A stretch of 64,000 nucleotides of DNA, taken from NCBI RefSeq assembly GCF_013433315.1, contig NZ_WXVV01000021.1, forward strand, positions 62,001 to 126,000, given 5' to 3'. The stretch is from Pseudomonas crudilactis. GTDB lineage: Bacteria > Pseudomonadota > Gammaproteobacteria > Pseudomonadales > Pseudomonadaceae. The notes beneath the pieces were generated by a model. That model saw nothing but the letters and a program-made list of their open reading frames with translations, was not told the DNA's origin and did no database searches. Positions 24,784 through 31,619 of the stretch are shown in pieces (position 1 is the first letter of the stretch; each line of letters opens with the position of its first letter). A program made the position numbers and the translations under genes.

Positions 24784-25347
24784 TCAGCGGATGAAGTGAA
24801 TCTTGCCGCTATCATCATTGCCCATGTAAATCCCATACACCCCAGCCTGACGCTCCTCGATATAGCGCTCGAGAATCTGCCGGATCGCCGGGTAATAGAT
24901 CTGTTCCCACGGAATGTCTTCCGGGGCGAAGAACTTGTAATCCATGGTTTCGGGGCCGTATTGCCCGGTGATCTCCAGCGCAATGGCGCGGAAGATGATG
25001 TACACCTCGCTGATCTTCGGCACGCTGAAAATCGAGTACGGCGAGACGATTTCCGCGCGCACGCCGCTTTCTTCCCAGACTTCGCGGATCGCCGCTTGCT
25101 CAGTGGTTTCGCCACTTTCCATGAAGCCGGCCGGCAGCGTCCAGGTGCCCGGGCGCGGTGGGATCGCCCGTTGGCACAGCAGGTATTTGCCGTCCTGCTC
25201 GATGATGCAGCCGGCAATGATTTTCGGATTGATGTAATGGATGTAGCCGCAGCCGCGACACATCAGGCGCTCGTGCGTATCGCCCGCCGGTATCTGCTGA
25301 CCGAGGTCAGGGCCACCGCATTTCGGGCAATAGCTCGGGCTGAACAT
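24784..25347 (-). CDS. NUDIX hydrolase with N-terminal zinc ribbon
   Basis: 187 aa. Two cysteine pairs (CPKC at 7-10, CRGC about 30-33) form a zinc ribbon. The NUDIX box is GFMESGETTEQAAIREVWEESGV, with all expected G, R, E and E residues. Substrates of this class are nucleoside diphosphates linked to another group, such as ADP-ribose, NAD(H) or FAD. Last gene of the GntR-controlled operon, 1 bp after the regulator. In a flavin-dependent pathway it could hydrolyse FAD or NADH, but that is inference. Confidence 0.88.
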   Translation of the reverse strand: MFSPSYCPKCGGPDLGQQIPAGDTHERLMCRGCGYIHYINPKIIAGCIIEQDGKYLLCQRAIPPRPGTWTLPAGFMESGETTEQAAIREVWEESGVRAEIVSPYSIFSVPKISEVYIIFRAIALEITGQYGPETMDYKFFAPEDIPWEQIYYPAIRQILERYIEERQAGVYGIYMGNDDSGKIHFIR

Positions 25348-25348
25348 A

Positions 25349-26101
25349 TCAGTGACCTATACGCGGTTCTTTCAGCGCGATGGGCAGGGTCATGGCCGGG
25401 GTTGCGCCGGTCTCTTCCTGCTTGCGCTTGAGATAGTCGAGCGCTACTGCAGCGGCAGCGCGAACGTGATCAACACAGGCCTGATGCGCCACCAGCGGAT
25501 CACCGCTCTTGATCGCTTCGACCATTTTCTCCATTTCCTGATTACTCGCACCGCGACGGTTTTCCTGCGATACCGAGGTCGCGCGCAGGTAGCTGATGCG
25601 CGCCTGCAACTGACGCAACTGAGTCGCCGCGACATGGTTGCCCGAGCCTTCGAGCAGCACGTCGTAGAAGCCCTGCACCGAGTCGATCACCTGTTGCAGT
25701 TCGCCGTCCTTGAGCGCCTTGCGGTTCTCGTCGAGGGCTTTTTCCAGGGCCTTGATGTCCTTGGCTTTGGCGCGCAGGGTGAACAACTGCACGATCAAAC
25801 CTTCCAGCACGCAACGCAATTCGTAGATATCCACGGCGTCGGCCAATGTGATGATGGCGACACGCGGGCCTTTGGCATCGGCGAATTCGACCAGGCCTTC
25901 GGATTCCAGGTGACGCAAGGCTTCACGCACCGAAGTACGGCTGACGCCGAGGCGATCACACAGATCGCGTTCGACCAGACGATCCCCCGGCATGAGCTGG
26001 AAATTCATGATCGCGCTACGCAGTTTATCCAGCACGATTTCGCGCAGGGTAACGGGGTTGCGATTGACCTTGAAGCTGTCGTCGAGTGGCTGGCGTTTCA
26101 T
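25349..26101 (-). CDS. GntR-family regulator, FCD subfamily
   Basis: 250 aa from the ATG at 26101 (GAGCGGA upstream). The winged helix-turn-helix covers residues about 15-80 (LREIVLDKLRSAIMNFQLMPGDRLVERDLCDRLGVSRTSVREALRHLESEGLVEF). An all-helical FCD ligand domain follows (about 90-230), including LRCVLEGLIVQL and a DHVRAAAAVALDYL end. It lies inside the operon it probably controls. The TGGTATACCA palindromes at sites B and C have the form expected for FCD-type GntR proteins. Confidence 0.88.
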   Translation of the reverse strand: MKRQPLDDSFKVNRNPVTLREIVLDKLRSAIMNFQLMPGDRLVERDLCDRLGVSRTSVREALRHLESEGLVEFADAKGPRVAIITLADAVDIYELRCVLEGLIVQLFTLRAKAKDIKALEKALDENRKALKDGELQQVIDSVQGFYDVLLEGSGNHVAATQLRQLQARISYLRATSVSQENRRGASNQEMEKMVEAIKSGDPLVAHQACVDHVRAAAAVALDYLKRKQEETGATPAMTLPIALKEPRIGH

Positions 26102-26143
26102 GGGGTCCGCTCTTTCGGTTGGCTGTCCATGCCAGACGGGCAT

Positions 26144-26548
26144 CTAAACAGCCGAGGGGTTGACTGAGGCTTCGGCGTCGGCTTCGGCAAAGGCTTCACG
26201 GGCCAGCCGGAAGCTGTCCACGGCTGCCGGAACGCCGCAATAAATGCCGACCTGAAGCAGAATTTCGCGTATTTGCTCACGACTCAGGCCGTTACGCAAG
26301 GCGCCACGCACATGCAGCTTGAGTTCGTGCGGACGGTTGAGCGCCGAGATCATCGCCAGGTTGATCATGCTGCGCTCCTTGAGCGACAAACCTTCACGAC
26401 CCCAGACATGACCCCAGCAGTATTCGGTGACCATTTCCTGCAGCGGGCGGGTGAAGTCGTCAGCGTTGTCGATAGAGCGCTGAACGTAGGCTTCGCCGAG
26501 CACCTGAGTGCGGATTTTCAGGCCTTTTTCGTACTTTTCGTTACTCAT
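26144..26548 (-). CDS. Carboxymuconolactone decarboxylase-like protein
   Basis: 134 aa. Two adjacent ATGs follow an AGGAGG; the second (26548) has the better spacing and is used. The CMD fold is visible: EYCWGHVWGREGLSLKERSMINLAMISALNRPHELKLHVRGALRNGLSREQIREILLQVGIYCG, close to PcaC in length and pattern. It lacks the CxxC of AhpD-type members, so a lyase, decarboxylase or isomerase role is more likely than a redox one. It lies between flavin reductase and GntR genes in the operon. Confidence 0.85.
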   Translation of the reverse strand: MSNEKYEKGLKIRTQVLGEAYVQRSIDNADDFTRPLQEMVTEYCWGHVWGREGLSLKERSMINLAMISALNRPHELKLHVRGALRNGLSREQIREILLQVGIYCGVPAAVDSFRLAREAFAEADAEASVNPSAV

Positions 26549-26570
26549 CATTCCTCCTGTCACCACTATC

Positions 26571-26666
26571 CCTTGTGGGAGCGAGCTTGCTCGCGAAAGC
26601 GTCACTACGTTCAACATTGATGTCGACTGACACTACGCCTTCGCGAGCAAGCTCGCTCCCACAGGG
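26571..26666. repeat. Inverted REP doublet, GTGGGAGCGAGC family
   Basis: Left half TTGTGGGAGCGAGCTTGC, right half the inverted copy, about 40 bp between. Unusually it lies inside an operon, between the flavin reductase and CMD genes. Confidence 0.9.
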
Positions 26667-26681
26667 TTTCGCATTGTCGCC

Positions 26682-27167
26682 TCAGGCCAGGGTTGGCAGG
26701 GGGCCGAGCTTGCCCTTGTGGTAGATCATCGGCGTCACCGGTTGCGCCGGCAGGATCAGATTCTTCACCGCGCCAACAATGATCGCGTGATCGCCACCGT
26801 CATATTCACGCCACAACTCACACTCGATGATCGCCGTGGCCTTGGCCAGGATCGGATTACCGAGTTCGCTCAGGTGCCATTCGATGTCCTTGGCCTTGTC
26901 CTTGCCCTTACCGGCAAACGCATAGGCCTCGGCGGTCTGGTCAGCCGACAGCAAATGGATCGCGAATTTCTTGCTGTCACGCAACACCGGATACGTGTCG
27001 GAAGCATAGTTGGGGCAGAACAGCACCAGCGCCGGGTCGATCGACAGCGCGCTGAACGCACTGGCGGTGATCCCGACGATCCCGCCTTCGGGGTCAACGG
27101 TGGTGACCACCGTGACGCCGGACGGGAACGAGCTCATGACGTCTTTGTAAATGCCGGGTTCGATCAT
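26682..27167 (-). CDS. Flavin reductase domain protein
   Basis: 161 aa. The FMN-binding flavin-reductase fold is recognisable by MSSFPSGVTVVTTVDPEG, GITASAFSALSIDPALVLFC and the late DHAIIVGAVKNL. Such proteins reduce FMN or FAD with NAD(P)H and pass the free reduced flavin to a separate monooxygenase. No monooxygenase gene is in the window, so the partner must lie elsewhere or be unrecognised. AGGAG precedes the ATG, and the aldehyde dehydrogenase stop lies 12 bp upstream. Confidence 0.88.
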   Translation of the reverse strand: MIEPGIYKDVMSSFPSGVTVVTTVDPEGGIVGITASAFSALSIDPALVLFCPNYASDTYPVLRDSKKFAIHLLSADQTAEAYAFAGKGKDKAKDIEWHLSELGNPILAKATAIIECELWREYDGGDHAIIVGAVKNLILPAQPVTPMIYHKGKLGPLPTLA

Positions 27168-27179
27168 TTCGCAGGACTC

Positions 27180-28661
27180 CTAGCGCATCACAAACGGATC
27201 AGGCATTGGCGCCTGAGACAGGTTGATCCACACCGTTTTCAGTTCGGTGTAGGCCAGCACCGAATCGATGCCGCTTTCGCGTCCATAGCCACTGTTCTTG
27301 AAGCCGCCGATCGGTGCCATTGCTGACACCGCGCGGTAAGTGTTGACCCAGATAATCCCGGAGCGCACATCGCGCGCCAGACGATGGGCACGGCCCAGAT
27401 CGCGGGTCCAGATGCCGGCGGCGAGGCCGAACTGCGAGTCGTTGGCGATGGCCAGCGCTTCGGCTTCATCTTTAAAACGAATCACGGAAGCCACCGGGCC
27501 GAAGACTTCTTCCTGCATGATCTTCATCGAATTGCGATCGCATTCGAACAGCGTCGGCTCGTAGAACCAGCCTTCGCCGAGATCGGTTGGGCGCTTGCCG
27601 CCGGTCCGCAAACGCGCGCCCTCGGCGATGGCATCCGCGACCAGGCCTTCAACCACCGCCAGTTGCTGCGCGGTCGCCATCGGGCCCATCTCACTGTGGT
27701 CTTCCTGCGGATTACCGATGCGAATGCGCTGGGCGCGTTCGACCAGTCGATTGACGAACTCGTCGTAGATTTCGTCCTGCACCAACAGCCGTGAACCCGA
27801 CACGCAACTCTGCCCGGACGCGGCATAGATCCCGGCAATCGCGCCGTTGATCGCGCTGTCCAGGTCGGCGTCAGCGAAGATGATGTTCGGCGACTTGCCG
27901 CCCAGTTCCAGCGACAACTTGGCGAAGTTCTCGGCACTGCTGCGCACCACATGCCGCGCCGTGGCTGCGCCGCCGGTGAAGGCGATTTTGCGGATCAGCG
28001 GATGGCGGGTGAGGGCGGCGCCAGTGCTCGGCCCGTAACCGGTGACGACGTTGACCACGCCCGGCGGAATCCCCGCTTCGAGGGCCAGCCGCGCTAGCTC
28101 AAGAATGGTCGCCGAGGCATGCTCGGACGGTTTGATCACAATCGTGTTGCCGGCGGCGAGGGCCGGCGCCAGTTTGATTGCGGTCAGGTACAACGGGCTG
28201 TTCCACGGAATGATCGCGGCAACCACGCCCATCGCTTCGTGCACGGTGTAGGCAAACAGGTCGGGCTTATCCAGCGGCAGCGTGCCGCCTTCGAGCTTGT
28301 CGGCCAGGCCGGCGGTGTAGTGGAAAAACTCCGGCAGATAACTGACTTGCCCACGGGTTTCGCGGATCAGCTTGCCGTTGTCGCGGCTTTCCAGCTGCGC
28401 CAGTTGTTCTTTATTTTCGGCGATCAAGTCACCGAGACGGCGCAGCAGTTTGCCGCGCGCGGTGGCAGTCAGGCCACGCCATGCCGGGCTGTCGAATGCG
28501 GTCTGTGCCGATTGCACGGCACGTTCGACGTCCGCTTCATCCGCGTCAGGCAGTTCGGCCCAGGCTTGTGCGGTGGCCGGGTTAAGGCTTTCGAAGGTCT
28601 TGCCGGAGAGGGCGTCGACCCATTCTCCGCCGATGCACATCTGGAAGCGTGCGAGTGTCAT
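27180..28661 (-). CDS. Aldehyde dehydrogenase
   Basis: 493 aa, full length. Catalytic residues are visible: N154 (IPWNSPLY), E252 (LELGGKSPN) and C286 (GQSCVSGS). Closest in style to betaine-aldehyde or hydroxymuconic-semialdehyde type enzymes, but the substrate is not readable. Its start overlaps the stop of the alpha/beta hydrolase gene (ATGA). The product ends TAG. Confidence 0.9.
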   Translation of the reverse strand: MTLARFQMCIGGEWVDALSGKTFESLNPATAQAWAELPDADEADVERAVQSAQTAFDSPAWRGLTATARGKLLRRLGDLIAENKEQLAQLESRDNGKLIRETRGQVSYLPEFFHYTAGLADKLEGGTLPLDKPDLFAYTVHEAMGVVAAIIPWNSPLYLTAIKLAPALAAGNTIVIKPSEHASATILELARLALEAGIPPGVVNVVTGYGPSTGAALTRHPLIRKIAFTGGAATARHVVRSSAENFAKLSLELGGKSPNIIFADADLDSAINGAIAGIYAASGQSCVSGSRLLVQDEIYDEFVNRLVERAQRIRIGNPQEDHSEMGPMATAQQLAVVEGLVADAIAEGARLRTGGKRPTDLGEGWFYEPTLFECDRNSMKIMQEEVFGPVASVIRFKDEAEALAIANDSQFGLAAGIWTRDLGRAHRLARDVRSGIIWVNTYRAVSAMAPIGGFKNSGYGRESGIDSVLAYTELKTVWINLSQAPMPDPFVMR

Positions 28662-29491
28662 GCAACGATCCCCTTTATATGGTTTTGTCGGGAGTGTGCG
28701 AATTGGAGAAATTCCAGCAGCGTCTGATTAACCAGACGCGGCGACTCTACCGGCATCATATGCCGTTGCTCGGGCAGCACGGCAACCTTCGCACCGGGGA
28801 TGCGACGGGCCAGTTGCTCGGCCATTTCCGGGGTCGAACCCGGGTCGAGTTCGCCAGTGGCGATCAGCGTCGGCGCCTGAATACTGCCCAGGTCGTCGGC
28901 GCGGTACATGTCTTGAGTGGCGAACAATTCGTAGGTGGTCAGGTAACCCTGCGGATCATTATTGGCGAGGGTCTGGCGCAATGCGGCGATCTGCGCCGGG
29001 TTGGCCGCCTGATATTCACGGCTGAACCAGCGAGACAACGCCGCTTCGGCATTGGCGTCCGGGCCATGTTCCGCCGCTTGCGCGGTACGGGCAATGACGC
29101 CGGCACGCTGTTCTTCGCTGCGGTTGAACACGCTGTTCAAGACCACCAGGCTTTGCAGGCGCTGCGGGTAATGCAGGGCAAAGGCCCGCGCGACCAGACC
29201 GCCCATGGAGAAACCGATCACCGCTGCCTGCGGCAGATTCAGGTGATCGAGCAGCTCGAGCAACTGATCGGCGTAACCGAGCAGGGCGGTGCCGCTGGCC
29301 GGTCGCGGGCTGGCGCCATGACCGAGCATGTCGTAGGCGATCACCCGGTACTGGCTGGACAGGCCGACAATCTGCCCGCCCCACATTTCTTTGTTCAGGC
29401 CCACGCCGTGGATCAAAACCACGGGCTGGCCTTGGCCGGTCGCCAGGTAACTGGTGCCAGCCGGGGTGAGTTCAGCGGTGAGCCGAATCAT
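28658..29491 (-). CDS. Alpha/beta hydrolase
   Basis: 277 aa from the ATG at 29491 (AGGAG upstream). The fold is clear: oxyanion segment VVLIHGVGLNKEMW (24-37), nucleophile elbow GFSMGG with S95, and a late histidine in LPEQRHMMP. Overall it resembles enol-lactone or ring-cleavage-product hydrolases of aromatic pathways. Second gene of the operon, coupled to the aldehyde dehydrogenase downstream. An amidase activity is also possible. Confidence 0.85.
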   Translation of the reverse strand: MIRLTAELTPAGTSYLATGQGQPVVLIHGVGLNKEMWGGQIVGLSSQYRVIAYDMLGHGASPRPASGTALLGYADQLLELLDHLNLPQAAVIGFSMGGLVARAFALHYPQRLQSLVVLNSVFNRSEEQRAGVIARTAQAAEHGPDANAEAALSRWFSREYQAANPAQIAALRQTLANNDPQGYLTTYELFATQDMYRADDLGSIQAPTLIATGELDPGSTPEMAEQLARRIPGAKVAVLPEQRHMMPVESPRLVNQTLLEFLQFAHSRQNHIKGIVA

Positions 29492-29522
29492 GGAGCGCTC
29501 CTGCAGTGCCTTTTTATTGTGA

Positions 29523-30113
29523 TTACTGGGCTTTTTCGGCGGCCAGTTCTTCCAGATCGATGTAGCGGTTGCCGATGCGCGGGTGCAGACGGCCACCGTC
29601 GGCGCAACCCAGCACGACGACGATTTCGTCGGCACGCGGCGCGTCTTCGATCTGCATTTCCAGGGTGATGTAGTGCGAACGCTGACCTTCGTCGTCCTTG
29701 TGCATCATCGGGATCTGAATCGAGGTGCCCGGACCGCCGCGTTTGTTGGTGAAGCTCAGGTAGCTCTTGGCGTTGACGGCTTCGCGGTAGTGGTTACCGA
29801 AGCGCAGGGTGTGGATCACGGCGGAGGCGTGTTCGATCTCGCCATCGGCACCGACCACGGCGGCTTTGCCGTAGGCCTCGATCTTTTCCGCGCCGCCGAT
29901 GATGCCGACCAGACGCTCGACCATCAGCGCGCCGAGGTCGGAGCAGTTGGCACGGATCTGCGGCTTGAGGTCTTCAACGAAACCGTTGCCCACCCAAGGG
30001 TTTTTCATCACCACGGCGAGGCCGACCATGGTCACTGGCTTGTCAGTGGCCTTGCCGCCTTCGATGAAGGTTTCTTCGACATAGCTGACGATCTTGCGAA
30101 TTTCGAAACTCAT
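29523..30113 (-). CDS. Amino acid synthesis (AA_synth) family protein
   Basis: 196 aa from the ATG at 30113 (GGAG upstream). The sequence MSFEIRKIVSYVEETFIEGGKATDKPVTMVGLAVVMKNPW... fits the AA_synth family (Pfam PF06684), a name with little experimental support. Conserved glycine- and aspartate-rich segments include NCSDLGALMVERLVG and GCADGGRLHPRIG. It is the first gene of the seven-gene operon and lies directly downstream of operator site C. Its true activity is unknown. Confidence 0.83.
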   Translation of the reverse strand: MSFEIRKIVSYVEETFIEGGKATDKPVTMVGLAVVMKNPWVGNGFVEDLKPQIRANCSDLGALMVERLVGIIGGAEKIEAYGKAAVVGADGEIEHASAVIHTLRFGNHYREAVNAKSYLSFTNKRGGPGTSIQIPMMHKDDEGQRSHYITLEMQIEDAPRADEIVVVLGCADGGRLHPRIGNRYIDLEELAAEKAQ

Positions 30114-30154
30114 GAGCTGCTCCGTTGAGGGATTGAGAGTGTCTGTGCGTCTGA

Positions 30155-30170
30155 TGGTATACCATAATAC
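30155..30170. promoter_or_regulatory. GntR-type operator, site C
   Basis: TGGTATACCATAATAC, identical over 16 bp to site B, lies 41 bp upstream of the AA_synth start. On the minus strand the same bases contain TATTAT, a possible -10, so a bound regulator would block the promoter. Confidence 0.75.
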
Positions 30171-30264
30171 CGATCGTGCAAGTCCCCCTCGCAAGATTTG
30201 CCTCATCCATCCGGCGAATGGCGCTGCATTCACTCGCCACCACAAATCCGAAGATTACCTTTAA

Positions 30265-30362
30265 CCCCTGTGGGAGCGAGCTTGCTCGCGAAAGCGGTGT
30301 GTCATCCAATAGAAAGGGTGACTGTTACACCGCCTTCGCGAGCAAGCTCGCTCCCACAGGGG
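30265..30362. repeat. Inverted REP doublet, GTGGGAGCGAGC family
   Basis: CCCCTGTGGGAGCGAGC at the left and its inverted copy at the right, about 40 bp apart, between the divergent AA_synth and YCF48-like genes. Confidence 0.9.
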
Positions 30363-30575
30363 AATTGCCTCGTTACAGAGAGCGGCTTTCGGTTAACAAA
30401 AGATAACGTGGCGCCGATTGTCAGACGTTTCGAAAGCCCGATAGGATGAGCCAGCTTCCGAAGTGGCTCTGGATTGCGGGTTTCAGGACTATGCTCCTGA
30501 GCAGCCATCAACGGAGCACACTTGCGGCGCCCTTGAAGGCCAGATGGCCTAACAATAATAAATAGGGGAAGGTCT

Positions 30576-31619
30576 ATGAGTCGTTGCCGCCCGCCGGCGT
30601 TACGCAACACCGCGTTGCTGGCCACAGCACTCTCTCTGCTGGGCTTTGCCACGTTATCGGCACCGGTGATGGCCGCCGAGGCGCCAGCCGACGTGGTCTA
30701 TGCCACCGAATCCGGCAAAGCCGCGAAGAGCCTGATTCTCGATGTTGTCCACGCCGGAGCACGGTTGGTGGCGGTCGGCGATCGCGGGCACATTCTCTAT
30801 TCCGATGACCAGGGCAAGACCTGGATCCAGGCCAAGGTGCCGAGCCGGCAACTGCTGACCGCCGTGTATTTTGTCGACGACAAACACGGCTGGGCGGTCG
30901 GGCATGACGCGCAAATCCTCGCCAGCGCAGACGGCGGTCTGACCTGGACCAAGCAATTTGAAGACCTCAAACGTGAATCGCCGCTGCTCGATGTCTGGTT
31001 CAAGGACGTCAACAGCGGCTTCGCCGTGGGCGCTTACGGTGCGCTGTTGGAAACCACCGACGGCGGCAAGAATTGGGAAGATGTCAGCGACCGCCTCGAC
31101 AACGAAGACCAGTTCCACCTCAACGCCATCGCGGCGGTGAAGGATGCCGGGCTGTTTATCGTCGGCGAGTCGGGCAGCATGTTCCGCTCCGCCAACGACG
31201 GCCAGACCTGGGAAAAACTCCAAGGCCCGTACGAAGGTTCGTTGTTCGGCGTGATCGGCACGGCGCAGGCGCAAACCCTGTTGGCTTACGGCTTGCGCGG
31301 CAACCTCTATCGCTCCACCGATTTCGGCAGTAACTGGGAGCAGGTCGAACTGAAAGCCGCGCGCGGTGCGCTGGAGTTCGGCCTGTCTGGCGCAACCTTG
31401 CTGCCGGACGGCTCAATCGTGATCGTTGGCAACGGCGGTTCGGTGATCAGCAGCAGCGACAACGGCGAGACCTTCAGCGTGTTCAACCGTCCGGACCGCA
31501 TCTCGCTGTCATCGGTCACGGCTGCCGGCGACGGCAACCTGATTCTGAGCGGGCAGGGTGGTCTCCACACCACACAGCCGAACGGTGCCGAGATCAATAA
31601 CAAGAAGGCGGGGCTATGA
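30576..31619 (+). CDS. YCF48-like beta-propeller protein, exported
   Basis: 347 aa with a signal peptide of about 33 residues ending APVMA. The rest is a run of BNR/YCF48-type blades: repeated GxxGxILxSxDxGxTW motifs (GDRGHILYSDDQGKTW, GHDAQILASADGGLTW, GAYGALLETTDGGKNW, GESGSMFRSANDGQTW, GNGGSVISSSDNGETF). GGGGAAGG precedes the ATG. The stop overlaps the RND exporter start (ATGA). In related bacteria such propellers accompany MMPL-type exporters, so it is probably their periplasmic partner. Confidence 0.88.
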   Translation: MSRCRPPALRNTALLATALSLLGFATLSAPVMAAEAPADVVYATESGKAAKSLILDVVHAGARLVAVGDRGHILYSDDQGKTWIQAKVPSRQLLTAVYFVDDKHGWAVGHDAQILASADGGLTWTKQFEDLKRESPLLDVWFKDVNSGFAVGAYGALLETTDGGKNWEDVSDRLDNEDQFHLNAIAAVKDAGLFIVGESGSMFRSANDGQTWEKLQGPYEGSLFGVIGTAQAQTLLAYGLRGNLYRSTDFGSNWEQVELKAARGALEFGLSGATLLPDGSIVIVGNGGSVISSSDNGETFSVFNRPDRISLSSVTAAGDGNLILSGQGGLHTTQPNGAEINNKKAGL

